Below, one piece after another: positions 34,427-43,689 of a DNA stretch of 64,000 nucleotides. The stretch is from JALZAI01 sp038212215. Lineage in GTDB: Bacteria > Actinomycetota > Actinomycetes > Mycobacteriales > Jatrophihabitantaceae. How positions within the stretch are numbered: position 1 is the stretch's first letter; every line of letters starts with the position of its first letter. The DNA lies in NCBI GenBank assembly GCA_038212215.1, contig JBBQUT010000015.1:27459-91458 (forward strand). Reading direction: 5' to 3'. Below the pieces are notes generated by a model, which did no database searches, was not told where the DNA came from, and saw nothing but the letters and a program-made list of their open reading frames with translations. Both the position numbers and the translations under genes were made by a program.

Positions 34427-35420
34427 CCCCTCGCGTTCGCTGTCCGGAGACGTGAACACGAATTAGTGGCGCTGATCGACCGCATCCTGTGCGACCTCGA
34501 ACAATCGCTGCGGAGGCTGCTCGACATCAGCCGCGACGGCGGACCCACCGTGCGAGGCAGCACCGACGTCCGTGAGCTGCACAAGCTTCACCTCGCAAGT
34601 GGAGCGAGTGCACCGATTCGATCTCCGGGAATTATGAGTTCGCGAGCGCGTGGCCGCCAGATATAAAGACTTGCTCGTCGTCTTCGATCGCTTCGCGCGC
34701 CTTCGTGCATTCCCGGCCCGGCCGTAGATCGACGCTCATGCCCGGCGTATTTGCCGCAGTCACGTATGCGATGCGCCAATCGATATCTAGGTCGACCTTG
34801 TCGAGGTGGATCTTGCTGTAGCGACTGAGCATGGGCGACGCAGCGTTCTTTCCGGCAACGGCGTATCTGCGTGCCGAATTGGTGCGACAGCTCGACACAG
34901 GCCGGATCTAGGACCGGACATGCCGGCCGTTGTTGCCACGCTCAACGCGATCTGTGGGTCAACGGTTCGTCGGCTTCGACACCGACGATGGCGACGCAAA
35001 GGCCGGCTCCATTCGGTGCCTAACGGCGAATGGAGCGTGAGCCAAGACGCGTCCGGGGTGCGCAGGCGCGCTCGCTATGCGCGCTTGGGCGTGGGAGCGC
35101 ACGGGGGCGGCGTCCGTGAGGCGATCGACTGCCGGACGGTCGTCGCGGTAGATAGCGCTGATCGAACACCGCCAGTTGCCGCTGCCCGTCACCAACGGGG
35201 TATTGCCCAGACAGGGCCACTATCCCGTGACGCTAGGTTGGCCGCCAGGGTCGCGGGCCGCACCGATCAGCAGTGCTGATAATCGCCTACCGGGTCCGCA
35301 GAGAGTCGGTCTACAACATGCCAACGTGGTGCGGGGTGGCAGCCGCCGGGCGAGTGGAACGCGGCTTGACCGCAGTTGGGGCGGCGGGCGAATAGACGTG
35401 CGCGGCGCCACGGAGCTGGC
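34427..35420. other. Gene-poor stretch
   Basis: About 1 kb without a gene I can support. A minus-strand frame at 34632-34898 (IAYVTAANTPGMSVDLRPGR) is of lower GC and may be a fragment of an unknown protein. The rest has overlapping frames on both strands without motifs. Confidence 0.4.
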
Positions 35421-36527
35421 TCAGTTTTGCGGCAAACGGATGGTGAAGGTCGCTCCGTGTGTGTTGTTCGCGGCGGTGAGGGTGCCGCGGTGGGCGTGGA
35501 TGATCGCGCGGGCGATGGTGAGACCGAGCCCGCTTCCGGAGTGTTGGGTGTCGGAGCGGGCTTCGTCGCCGCGGTGGAACCGTTCGAAGATCGCCTTGAG
35601 TTGGTCGGCGGGGATGCCGGTGCCGTCATCTGTGACCGTGATTGCGACCTGGTTGGGACGGGAGTGGACGGCAATGCTGACATGTCCGGTGCGCGGGGTG
35701 TGGCGCAGCGCGTTGTCGAGCAGATTGGCTAGCACCTGCGCGAGACGTTCGGGGTCGCCGGCGACGACGGGAACTGGTGGGGCGGCGCCGCTGTAGTTGA
35801 GGGCGACGCCGCGCTCGGCGTAGCGAGGCGCGGCGGCGGCGATGGCGGCGTGGGCGAGGGCGGCGGGGTCAATCTTGGTGAGGTGTAGGTCGAGCGCGTC
35901 CTCGTCGGCGCTGGCGGCCTCGCGGACGTCGATCGTGAGCCGATGAAGCCGGCTGACTTGGCTGCGCATCGTGTGGAAGGACTGCGCGTTCGGCGGAACG
36001 ACGCCGTCCTCCAACCCGTCGATGTAGGCGGTGAGCGTCGCCAGCGGGGTGCGGAGCTCGTGCGAGAGGTCCGACAGTAGTCTGGATCGGGCCGCGTCGG
36101 TGTCGGCGAGCCTGGTGGCCATGTGCGTGTAGGCGTCGGCCAGTCGCTGCAGCTCGGTGGTCGATGCTGAGGGCAGGTCCACGTCGTAGCGTCCGACGGC
36201 GACGGCGTCCGCGGCGGCCGCCAGTTGTTCGATCGGACGAGTCACCTGTTGCACAAGCACCCAGGACGCGACGCCCGCGGTGATCAGCGCCGCGACGGCG
36301 GCGACGGTCAGGGCAACCGCGACTGTGACGGCGAACGCTTCTTCGGCGTGGTGGCGCACGGGCGCGCTGGTTACGCCGCTCTGCGTCAGGTGGTGTCGGA
36401 ACAGGCCGGGGGCCACCACGCCGGTGGTGAGCGCCAGGGTGATCGACCCGACCGCGATGACGAAGATCTGCGCGGTCATGATTCGGCCGACCAGCCCGGA
36501 CGGTCGAGGGAGGCGGCGGCCGGTCAT
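35421..36527 (-). CDS. Sensor histidine kinase, metal/envelope-stress type
   Basis: The 368-residue kinase has two transmembrane helices (about 15-38 and 66-92) flanking a short extracytoplasmic loop with two His pairs (LFRHHLTQ, VRHHAEEAF). A HAMP domain, the phosphoacceptor H156 (LSHELRTPL), N box (NLLDNALRHT) and G boxes (DDGTGIPADQL, GSGLGLTIARAI) follow. The His pairs in so small a loop suggest metal sensing. Its ATG overlaps the stop of the response regulator gene, forming a two-component operon upstream of a multicopper oxidase. Confidence 0.93.
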   Translation of the reverse strand: MTGRRLPRPSGLVGRIMTAQIFVIAVGSITLALTTGVVAPGLFRHHLTQSGVTSAPVRHHAEEAFAVTVAVALTVAAVAALITAGVASWVLVQQVTRPIEQLAAAADAVAVGRYDVDLPSASTTELQRLADAYTHMATRLADTDAARSRLLSDLSHELRTPLATLTAYIDGLEDGVVPPNAQSFHTMRSQVSRLHRLTIDVREAASADEDALDLHLTKIDPAALAHAAIAAAAPRYAERGVALNYSGAAPPVPVVAGDPERLAQVLANLLDNALRHTPRTGHVSIAVHSRPNQVAITVTDDGTGIPADQLKAIFERFHRGDEARSDTQHSGSGLGLTIARAIIHAHRGTLTAANNTHGATFTIRLPQN

Positions 36528-37255
36528 CCGGCGCCCAGCCCGTAGCCGACGCCGCGGACGGTGCGGATGTAGATCGGTTCGCCAGCGTCGTCACCGAGCT
36601 TGGCACGCAGGTGCGCGATGTGCACGTCCACCACATGCTCGTCGCCGTACCAGCCCTCACCCCACACGGCATCGAGCAACTGACGCCGGCTGAACGCCAT
36701 CCGCGGGTACGCGGCGAGCGCGGCGAACAGGTCGAACTCGGTACGGGTCAACTCGACACGAACCCCCTTCCGAAGGACGTGTCGCCCTTCAGTGTCGAGG
36801 ATGATGTCGGTGAATACCGCGAGCGGGCTGTCGCCTCGGTCCGGGGGTCGACCGTCATCGGCGTAGGGGGCGAGGATGGCTGACACGCGGGGACGGCGCA
36901 GCATGGCGGTAATCCGGGCGATCAGCTCGCGGGGGGAGAACGGTTTGACCAGGTAGTCGTCGGCGCCGACCGACAATCCCACGATCTTGTCGACCTCCTC
37001 GTCGCGGGCGGTCAGCATGATGACGTAGACGTCGGTGAAGGTGCGCAGTTGCCGGCAGACCTCGATGCCGTTGAAACCGGGCAGCATCACGTCGAGCACG
37101 ACCAGATCGGGCCGGTCCCGTCTGGCCGCCGCGACCGCGGCCGGGCCGTCGTGGACCGTCGTGACCTCGAAGCCCTCGCGCTGCAGGTAGCCGCCGATGA
37201 CCTCGGCGAGGGCGACCTCGTCATCCACGACGAGCACCCGCAAAGCATCGGTCAT
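36524..37255 (-). CDS. OmpR/PhoB-type response regulator
   Basis: The 243-residue protein has a receiver domain with acidic pocket DDE (11-13), phosphoacceptor D55 (VVLDVMLPG), T and K (MLTARDE, DDYLVKPFSP), then a winged-helix effector (ELTRTEFDLFAALAAYPRMA, DVHIAHLRAKLGDD). A 20-residue insert between domains (APYADDGRPPDRGD) is longer than usual. It is coupled to the kinase (ATGA). Direct repeats of CTTCAT type before the oxidase gene at 37820 are candidate binding sites. Confidence 0.94.
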   Translation of the reverse strand: MTDALRVLVVDDEVALAEVIGGYLQREGFEVTTVHDGPAAVAAARRDRPDLVVLDVMLPGFNGIEVCRQLRTFTDVYVIMLTARDEEVDKIVGLSVGADDYLVKPFSPRELIARITAMLRRPRVSAILAPYADDGRPPDRGDSPLAVFTDIILDTEGRHVLRKGVRVELTRTEFDLFAALAAYPRMAFSRRQLLDAVWGEGWYGDEHVVDVHIAHLRAKLGDDAGEPIYIRTVRGVGYGLGAG

Positions 37256-37329
37256 CGTGACTCCCGAGCGCGGCGACGGAGGTGGGCGGCGGTCTGCAGT
37301 GAGCCTAGCGAGGCGGGTGCCGCGCTCGC

Positions 37330-37632
37330 TCAGCTTGAGCGTTTGGACAGCTCGACGCTGCGAGCCGCGCCCTGATCGACGTCGTGATCAGCGCTATGTC
37401 CTTCGAGCAGACGCCGGGTGGCGGCATAGGTCTGCGCGTCGATCTCGCCGCCGGCGAGGCGTCTGTCGAGGATGCGTCGTGCTGATTCCAGGCTGTTGCC
37501 GAGCGTCTGGTCACCCCGGTGGGTCATCCGGATCACCGCCCACACCGCAATCGCGATCAGCACGAGCCAGAACAGCCCCATGAAAAGCATTCCGCCGTTC
37601 CACCAATTCGTGTTGTGACCCCAGTCCATCAT
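37330..37632 (-). CDS. SHOCT-domain membrane protein
   Basis: The 100-residue protein has a Trp/Asn-rich N-terminus (MMDWGHNTNWWNGGMLFMGL), one transmembrane helix and a SHOCT motif (ESARRILDRRLAGGEIDAQT). SHOCT proteins of this size recur in this island (46694, 57089, 61115 region). Function unknown; membrane oligomerisation is usually proposed. It ends 74 bp before the response regulator start on the same strand. Confidence 0.85.
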   Translation of the reverse strand: MMDWGHNTNWWNGGMLFMGLFWLVLIAIAVWAVIRMTHRGDQTLGNSLESARRILDRRLAGGEIDAQTYAATRRLLEGHSADHDVDQGAARSVELSKRSS

Positions 37633-37726
37633 GGCGTCCTCCTCGGTTCAGGTCGGCGCCTCTTGTGCCGACGTTCTCATCGTCGGCTAGCGGGATGTCG
37701 AACAGCGCGCAAGTTCGACGCCGCTT

Positions 37727-37791
37727 TGATGAAGGTTTCCACCAGGATCGCGCGGCGTCTTCATCGAAGCTTCATGGGCCCTCAATGGGTC
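37727..37791 (+). promoter_or_regulatory. CTTCAT direct repeats (11-bp period) before the oxidase
   Basis: CTTCAT occurs at 37759 and 37770 and a degenerate copy (CTCAAT) at 37781, each exactly 11 bp apart, about 30-60 bp before the oxidase ATG. An inverted copy (TGATGAAGG) sits at 37728-37736. Two CTTCAT copies with the same spacing recur at 53325 and 53336 before a Met-rich secreted protein. One-helical-turn direct repeats are typical OmpR-family binding sites. Confidence 0.6.
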
Positions 37792-37819
37792 CTCGGTCGG
37801 CGCGGCCGATCGTTGTGTC

Positions 37820-39325
37820 ATGACCACGCAGATGACTCGTCGTTCCGTTCTGTCCGGCTTGATCGGTGCCGGAGGCCTCGCCGCTCTGGCTGCGTGTGGA
37901 GGGGGGTCGACGGCGCTGCGCCGGCCTGCGGCCGGTGCGCTGCCCACAATATCGACGACCGGCCGCACCCGCTTCTATGGCCTCACCGCACGCGCGGCGC
38001 GGGTCGACCTGGGCGGCACGGTGGTCTCGACCTGGACCTACGGGGGCGGCGTGCCGGGCACGGTGCTGCGCGCGAGCGCTGGGGACAGGGTGCGGGTGGC
38101 GTTCCACAACGAGCTGCCCGCAGAGACGAGCGTGCACTGGCACGGGCTGGCGATCCGCAACGCGATGGATGGCGTTCCGGGTGTGACGACGCCGCCGGTC
38201 GCGGCCGGTGGCAGCTTCGCGTTCGACTTCGTCGTCCCTGATCCAGGCACGCACTGGTTCCACCCGCACACCGCGCTGCAACTCGACCGTGGGCTCTACG
38301 CGCCGTTCATCGTCGACGACCCGCATGAGAGCGGTGCATACGACCACGAATGGATCGTCGTCCTCGATGACTGGACCGACGGTGTCGGCCGGTCGCCGGA
38401 ACAGATTTTCGCAGCACTGAAGTCCGGTTCGGCATCGACCGGAGGCGCAGCTGCCGGCACCTCCGACGGCATGGGAGGTATGGGCGGCATGGGAGGCGGC
38501 TCGATGGCTGGCATGGGCGGGGCTGGGGGCGCCGGTAGCGGCGACGTGGCCTACCCGCTGTATTTGATCAACGGGCGCGCGCCGACCGATCCCGACGTGC
38601 TGCGCGCCCGGGCCGGGCAGCGGGTGCGGCTGCGGATCATCAACGCCGCCGCTGACACGATCTTCGACGTGGCGCTCGGCGGTCATCGCCTACGTATCAC
38701 CCACACCGACGGCTACCCCGTGCGCTCGACGACAACCCGTTCGGTGCGCATCGGAATGGGCGAGCGTTACGACGCCGTTGTCACACTCGGCGACGGAGTG
38801 TTTCCGCTCGTCGCGCGCCCGGTCGCCAAGTCCGGCGTCGCGCCGCGCGCCCTGGTCCGTACCGGCGCCGGCGCAGTGCCGGCGGTAACCGCGGTACCGG
38901 CGGAATTGGACATGCCGCCCCTGACCGTCGCGGACCTGCACGCCGTAGCCGGCGCCGCGCTCGCTGCGCGCACGCCAAACAGCACCCAGAACCTCGTCCT
39001 CGCCGGCTCCATGGCCAACTACGTCTGGACGATCAACGGGCGCACCTATGACCACACGGTGCCGCTCGCCGCCCAGGCCGGACAGTCGACCCGGCTGCGG
39101 ATCCGCAACATGTCGATGATGAGCCACCCCCTCCACATCCATGGACACACGTTCCAGATCGGCCCGGCCGGCGGCACCGGCCCCCGCAAGGACACCATCC
39201 TCGTCCCGTCCATGGGCGCAACAGACGTGGACCTGCTCGCCGACAACCCGGGCAAGTGGATGGTGCACTGCCACAACGCCTACCACGCCGAAGCCGGCAT
39301 GATGACCCGCCTCGAGTACTCCTAA
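37820..39325 (+). CDS. Tat-exported lipoprotein multicopper oxidase
   Basis: The 501-residue protein has a Tat motif (TRRSVLSG) and lipobox LAAC with Cys26. Copper-site motifs are in order: HWHGLAIRN, HWFHPHTALQ, HPLHIHGHTF and HCHNAYHAEAGM with the axial Met. Residues about 214-240 form a Met-rich Gly loop (MGGMGGMGGGSMAGMGG), as in CueO-type cuprous oxidases. It likely oxidises Cu(I) outside the membrane. The two-component operon lies divergently upstream with CTTCAT repeats in its promoter. Confidence 0.95.
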   Translation: MTTQMTRRSVLSGLIGAGGLAALAACGGGSTALRRPAAGALPTISTTGRTRFYGLTARAARVDLGGTVVSTWTYGGGVPGTVLRASAGDRVRVAFHNELPAETSVHWHGLAIRNAMDGVPGVTTPPVAAGGSFAFDFVVPDPGTHWFHPHTALQLDRGLYAPFIVDDPHESGAYDHEWIVVLDDWTDGVGRSPEQIFAALKSGSASTGGAAAGTSDGMGGMGGMGGGSMAGMGGAGGAGSGDVAYPLYLINGRAPTDPDVLRARAGQRVRLRIINAAADTIFDVALGGHRLRITHTDGYPVRSTTTRSVRIGMGERYDAVVTLGDGVFPLVARPVAKSGVAPRALVRTGAGAVPAVTAVPAELDMPPLTVADLHAVAGAALAARTPNSTQNLVLAGSMANYVWTINGRTYDHTVPLAAQAGQSTRLRIRNMSMMSHPLHIHGHTFQIGPAGGTGPRKDTILVPSMGATDVDLLADNPGKWMVHCHNAYHAEAGMMTRLEYS

Positions 39326-39420
39326 AAGTCGTGTCGCCGGCGCAGTTTCGTCGGCGGGTTGAGATCACGTCATAGTGGAGTGCTTGCCCGCGCCCCGACA
39401 ATCGACGGGGCGCGAGCGGT

Positions 39421-39467
39421 CCAGACAGGGCGAAGGTCATGAACACCGCGACCATGATGCCGGCGCA
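39421..39467 (-). other. Short MMPL-gene fragment
   Basis: About 47 bp (GACAGGGCGAAGGTCATGAACACCG-like on the plus strand, split here to its first part) encode MVAVFMTFALSGP on the minus strand, matching the AVFLTFALSGPL helix of the exporter at 21917-24187 with a few substitutions. It is too short to be a gene and looks like an exchange scar. Confidence 0.6.
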
Positions 39468-39522
39468 GCAACGCCCGAGCTGACCGGGCGGCGCGAGACT
39501 ACGACACGTCGCTCGCTGACCG

Positions 39523-40314
39523 TCATGCCGAGTGCGGCGCGCCTGGCACGATCGGAAGCCACCGACGCACGCCGGCAGTGGACCCCGAATCGTCGGACGA
39601 GGTAACCCGGAAGCGGAAGTCGCAGCACTGCGCGCCGGAGACGAGGGTTCCCGAGCGGTACAGCTTCGCGCCCCACATCTCGGCGAGGGCGTAGTCGAGG
39701 TTGCACCAGGAGCCGCCGCACAGATCCGCAGCTGAGTGCGCGCCCAGGTAATCCGAGACCGGGCAGCGTCGCATGTCTAGCGACCGGCCGTCCTGTTGCG
39801 CGACGTCGTCGAAGCCGTAGCCGGGCCGGCCGAACGGAAACGTGAGGAAGGCGTTGACGCTCAACCGCAGCCGTCGCACCGGGTCGCGGCTGGCCAGCCG
39901 GGTCGCGCCGCGGGTGACTTGCCCCCAGTAGCGGTAGAAGCGCCAGCACGTATCCCCGGTGAGTTCGATCGCGTAGTCGCGCTCGATCCCGGCCTCCTCG
40001 AGCGACTCGAGCAACGACAAAGTGAGGGCCGCAAGGGTCACGTTCTGGCGGCTGCCCCGCGTCGGTTCGCGCGGCAACTCCGGGACGCGCCGCTTGAACC
40101 GCGCGAACGCGCCGCCGACGAGCCCATGCACCTGGGCTGGTGTGAATCGCCCGGCTGTTGGGTCGCTGCGAGAACGGTTGCGACCTACCAGCGCGCCGCG
40201 CGCGGCCACGATCACGAAAGGCCGCGCGGCACGCACTGCCCTCACCAGCCCTACACCCGGGGCGGTGCCTGGAGTCGGGCGACGCGGGGGCCGGCTGGTG
40301 GCGTCGTGTCTCAT
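39523..40314 (-). CDS. L-2-amino-thiazoline-4-carboxylic acid hydrolase-like protein
   Basis: The 263-residue protein has an Arg/Ala-rich N-terminal third and a C-terminal ATC-hydrolase-family pattern: CPVSDYLGAHSAADLCGGSW, CNLDYALAEMWGAKLYR and CCDFRFRV. Characterised members open thiazoline rings to give N-carbamoyl cysteine, but most members lack a known substrate. The conserved Cys/Trp/Asn motif may bind metal. No good ribosome site is seen; TAGCTT lies 8 nt before the ATG, as if leaderless. It is isolated between the oxidase and an ArsR gene. Confidence 0.75.
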   Translation of the reverse strand: MRHDATSRPPRRPTPGTAPGVGLVRAVRAARPFVIVAARGALVGRNRSRSDPTAGRFTPAQVHGLVGGAFARFKRRVPELPREPTRGSRQNVTLAALTLSLLESLEEAGIERDYAIELTGDTCWRFYRYWGQVTRGATRLASRDPVRRLRLSVNAFLTFPFGRPGYGFDDVAQQDGRSLDMRRCPVSDYLGAHSAADLCGGSWCNLDYALAEMWGAKLYRSGTLVSGAQCCDFRFRVTSSDDSGSTAGVRRWLPIVPGAPHSA

Positions 40315-40447
40315 GGCTCAAGCTACGTCCGCGACGACACCCGTAACAAGATTGCGGAACAGCGCCGGACTCCGTTGAGCATGCGATGCGTCGCCGGCCG
40401 CGGGCACGATCACCGAAATGGTCGATGTCACGAGACGTTGCGTCCGA

Positions 40448-40816
40448 TCAGCCGGTTGTGTGGCTGAGCGCGGCGAGTTGGCGCAGGCAGGGACCTCGCA
40501 GCGGGGCGGGGAAGTCGGCGGCGAGCCGGTTGTAGATCACTCGACCGTCTCGGCGCGTGGAGAGAAGCCCCGCGGCGCGCAGAAGTCTCAGTGCGTAGGA
40601 GACCGAGTCCTCGCTGACCTCCAGGGCAAGGGCGAGATCACCGACGCAAAGCTCGTCGGCGACGTCGAGGGCGTAGATCAGCCGGAGCCGGACAGGGTCG
40701 GCCATCAGCGACAGCAGGCCGGTGAGCCGCACGACGTCCTCGGCCGAGGGCAACCGGGACCGGGCGTGAGCCACCCGCTCCGGGTCGATCGGGTGGTCGT
40801 GATCGGTAACGCTCAT
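40448..40816 (-). CDS. ArsR/SmtB-family metal-responsive repressor
   Basis: The 122-residue winged-helix protein contains LSLMADPVRLRLIYALDVAD, ELCVGDLALALEVSEDSVSY as recognition helix region, LLSTRRDGRVIYNRL wing and a C-terminal GPCLRQL. The Cys in ELCVGDL and the C-terminal Cys could form a CmtR/CadC-like thiolate site. The ATG overlaps the stop of the permease gene, so it is co-translated downstream and probably autoregulates the operon. Confidence 0.9.
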   Translation of the reverse strand: MSVTDHDHPIDPERVAHARSRLPSAEDVVRLTGLLSLMADPVRLRLIYALDVADELCVGDLALALEVSEDSVSYALRLLRAAGLLSTRRDGRVIYNRLAADFPAPLRGPCLRQLAALSHTTG

Positions 40817-42438
40817 CAGTCGTCTCCGGCACCGTCACGGCCGTCGGCGGACCCGGAGTAGGGGTCAAGCTGCACCATTGTGGCACCGGACGGAGTCCCT
40901 GCGGGGCGGTGCGCGAGGTAGCGCTGCGGGTTGTCGACGAACGTGGTTCGGCATCCAGCGCCGCAGAAGTGATAAGTCCGGTCATCGTACTCGGCCGTGT
41001 GGACAGTGACGGCTTCGTGCACCGTCATCCGACACACCGGATCAACGGCGACGTCTTCGCCGACAACCGGGCCGGCAGCTGGGCGGGCATCGGTGTGGGC
41101 TTGCTGCGGTGGTCCGGCGGCGACCGGGACCGCGGCGAAGCGGGACGGGTCTTCATCGAAGCGGTCGGCGCAGTGATCCGAGCAGAAGTAGACGCTCTGC
41201 CCGTCGCGGCTGCGCCGGGCGGGGGCGTGGATGGTTTCGACCTGCATGCCGCAGACCGGGTCTTTGGCGTAGCGGCTGCTGCCCGTGTCGCGGTGACGGT
41301 AAAACCAGTAGATGACCCCGAACCCGAGGAGGGCGATGAAGTTCAGGAAGGTTGTGTAGTTCCATTGGAAGCCGGTGTGCACGACCATCGTGGGTCGCAG
41401 CGGGGTGTGGATGCGGATCGCCTGGAAGAGGTACTCGACGGCGAGGCCGGCCATGCTCATGGTCGCCCAAAACGCGGCGAGGATCCGCAGGGTGAGGGCG
41501 GTGCCGAAGTACTTGCGGTAGATCGACAGCAACGGCAGCGTGATCAGGTCGGCGAACACGAATGACACGACGCCGCCGAAGCTGATCCCGCCCTGCCACA
41601 GCGCGGCGGCGAGGGGAACGTTGCCGATCGAGCAGACAAAGCTGATGATGGCCAGGAGCGGGCCGATGATCACGTTTTCCAGGCTCGACCAGAAGCCGTG
41701 GCCGGTGAGGAAGATGGAGCGCCAGAAGTCGACGGGCACCAGCGCGGCGAGGAAGCCCGCGACGGCGAAGCCGATGACCAGCTCCTTGCGGATCATCGTC
41801 AGGTCGCTGATGGTGTAGCCCGACGCGTCGCCCCACCCGCGCCGGCTGCGCAGCCGGGTGCCCAGCGGTTCGGTCTCCAGCGGCCCGCTCTCGTCGTTGG
41901 TCTGGTCGTGGCCGGCGGTGTCGTCGTGGCCGTGCGAGGCGTGCGGGTTGGCGCCGTTGCGGCTGCCGTCTGCTTCAGGGCTGTTCAGGCGTGCTCGGGC
42001 CGCCTCGGTCCAGCTGGTGGGGATGACTCGGGGTAATACCAGACCCAGCAGAACGATCATGATGGCGCCGCCGACGAACTCGGCCAGGGCGAACTGCCAG
42101 CCGATCAGCAGCCACAAGACGATGCCGAGCTCCACCACCAGGTTGGTGGAGGCGATCATGAAAACCATGCTGGCGGTGAAGTCGGCCCCTCGGGCGAACA
42201 GGCTCTTGGCCAGCGCCGATGCTGCGTAGGAACATGAGGAGGAGATGACCCCGAAGAACGACGACCTCGCCAGTGTCGCGGGCCGGTGGTCGCCGAGAGC
42301 GCGCTGCATCTCCCCTCGGGACACGAACGCCTGCACCGCGCCCGACAGGGCGAAGCCCAGCACGAGGGCCCACAGCGTCTCCCAGAACATGAAGAAGGCC
42401 TCGTCCAGGCCATGCCAGGCGCCCTGGAGGATGTTCAC
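40816..42438 (-). CDS. ArsP/YraQ-type permease fused to two YHS domains
   Basis: The 540-residue protein from GTG 42438 (GAGGGGG at 5-nt spacing) has a permease core of about eight helices with the family motif FFGVISSSCSYAASALAKSL and CSIGNVPLAAALW, like SO_0444-type Cu/Zn efflux permeases. A His/Asp-rich cytoplasmic loop (HASHGHDDTAGHDQT) splits the halves. Two YHS metal-binding domains follow: DPVCGMQVETIH...FCSDHC and DPVCRMTVHEAV...FCGAGC. Tandem YHS tails on this permease suggest delivery of a soft metal to the pore. Confidence 0.88.
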   Translation of the reverse strand: MNILQGAWHGLDEAFFMFWETLWALVLGFALSGAVQAFVSRGEMQRALGDHRPATLARSSFFGVISSSCSYAASALAKSLFARGADFTASMVFMIASTNLVVELGIVLWLLIGWQFALAEFVGGAIMIVLLGLVLPRVIPTSWTEAARARLNSPEADGSRNGANPHASHGHDDTAGHDQTNDESGPLETEPLGTRLRSRRGWGDASGYTISDLTMIRKELVIGFAVAGFLAALVPVDFWRSIFLTGHGFWSSLENVIIGPLLAIISFVCSIGNVPLAAALWQGGISFGGVVSFVFADLITLPLLSIYRKYFGTALTLRILAAFWATMSMAGLAVEYLFQAIRIHTPLRPTMVVHTGFQWNYTTFLNFIALLGFGVIYWFYRHRDTGSSRYAKDPVCGMQVETIHAPARRSRDGQSVYFCSDHCADRFDEDPSRFAAVPVAAGPPQQAHTDARPAAGPVVGEDVAVDPVCRMTVHEAVTVHTAEYDDRTYHFCGAGCRTTFVDNPQRYLAHRPAGTPSGATMVQLDPYSGSADGRDGAGDD

Positions 42439-42548
42439 GTCGTCCCCCTCGACTCTCACTTCCGTACGGGTGCACGGATAACGCCTCAGGTTTACGCCTT
42501 TACGTCACATGATGCAAGTCCGTGCGGTCATGCGGATAAAGTGACGTC
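42439..42548. promoter_or_regulatory. Divergent promoter region
   Basis: This 110-bp gap separates the permease operon from a plus-strand small membrane protein gene. It is AT-richer than its surroundings and has two GCGGATAA/ACGGATAA boxes about 60 bp apart, candidate sites for the ArsR-family repressor. Confidence 0.4.
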
Positions 42549-42959
42549 GTGGACGACCGGAGGAGTCAGCGACGCGCCGGCGTTGGTCCCGCGTGGTGGG
42601 CGCCGGCCGTCCTGATCGTCATTGTGGGCCTGTTCGGTATGCACGGCGCGCCGATGCCCATGGCAACCCAGGCCGTGGGTCTGGCGACGACGCACTCCAT
42701 GTCCCACTCGGCGCCCGCGCCGAACTCGGCCGTCGCCTCGCCAACGAGTGATCCCGAGATAGGTTGCGGGCTCGACCACAGCAACTGCCTCGCCACCCCG
42801 CGCCAGGATCCTCACCCGGCTGCGGCAGTCGTCGTCTCCGCGCCGGCCCCCCGGCCGGCTCGGGCCACTGCTCAGGAACCGCGGTGGGCGCAGTGGGTCA
42901 CCTTGGACCGGGGACGACCTCGACCGGGCTGTGTGGAGTTGTGCGTCAGTCGGACGTGA
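42549..42959 (+). CDS. Small membrane protein, DUF6153-like
   Basis: The 136-residue protein starts at GTG 42549. One transmembrane helix (WWAPAVLIVIVGLFGMHG) is followed by a Met/His-containing extracytoplasmic tail (MPMATQAVG, THSMSHSAP) with CGLDHSNCLA and a C-terminal LCVSRT. The pattern resembles DUF6153 proteins found near copper genes. A copper-binding periplasm-side role is inferred from Met, His and Cys and from the DUF305 neighbour. Confidence 0.65.
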   Translation: MDDRRSQRRAGVGPAWWAPAVLIVIVGLFGMHGAPMPMATQAVGLATTHSMSHSAPAPNSAVASPTSDPEIGCGLDHSNCLATPRQDPHPAAAVVVSAPAPRPARATAQEPRWAQWVTLDRGRPRPGCVELCVSRT

Positions 42960-43036
42960 GCGGCAGCGCTGTCGAATCAGCGCTAATGCGATGTTCTCCG
43001 GCTCTCCCATACCCCACTGAAAGGTCCTGACAACCC

Positions 43037-43681
43037 ATGAACCGCATTGCTCTCCTCGCTGCCGTCACGGCCGCGGGCCTCGCCCTCACCGGCTGCTCGT
43101 CCTCACCGAGCAACACCACTTCCTCGACCCGCACCGGCCATTCGTCGATGGCACCGTCGATGACTACGCCCGCCAGGTCGGCCTCCGCGCCAGCGGGGCC
43201 GGCGGCGTCGCGCCGAAACAACACGGCCGACGTCACCTTCGCCACCGACATGATCCCGCACCACCAGCAGGCGATAGAAATGTCCACGCTGGCTGCCAGC
43301 CGGGCCACGAATAGCACGGTCAAGTCCCTAGCCGCGGCCATCAAGTCCGCCCAGGATCCCGAGGTCGCCACCATGACCGGGTGGCTCAAACGCTGGGGGC
43401 GGCCGATGCCCTCGTCGATGAGCGGCATGGACATGGCCGGCGGCACCGCAATGATGAGCCCCGCCGACATGGCAAAGCTCGGCAAGGCAACCGGCGCAGC
43501 GTTCGACCGGATGTGGGTGAAGATGATGATCGCGCATCACCAAGGCGCAGTCACCGCGGCGAGGACCGAACTCGCGCGCGGCGCCAACGCTGACGCCAAG
43601 CAGCTCGCGCAGTCCATCGTGACCAGCCAGACCGCGCAGATCCTCCAGCTCAAGGCACTGCTCACCACGCTGCCCAGCTGA
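43037..43681 (+). CDS. DUF305 copper-binding-type lipoprotein
   Basis: The 214-residue protein has a lipobox (LALTGC) and a Ser/Thr-rich linker. Two four-helix DUF305 repeats follow, with the signatures FATDMIPHHQQAIEMSTLAA and WVKMMIAHHQGAVTAARTEL, and Met-rich segments (MSGMDMAGGTAMM). DUF305 proteins (CopM-like) bind copper outside the membrane through these HH and Met residues. It follows the DUF6153-like gene by 77 bp and ends just before a hairpin. Confidence 0.93.
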   Translation: MNRIALLAAVTAAGLALTGCSSSPSNTTSSTRTGHSSMAPSMTTPARSASAPAGPAASRRNNTADVTFATDMIPHHQQAIEMSTLAASRATNSTVKSLAAAIKSAQDPEVATMTGWLKRWGRPMPSSMSGMDMAGGTAMMSPADMAKLGKATGAAFDRMWVKMMIAHHQGAVTAARTELARGANADAKQLAQSIVTSQTAQILQLKALLTTLPS

Positions 43682-43689
43682 TCCGGCGC

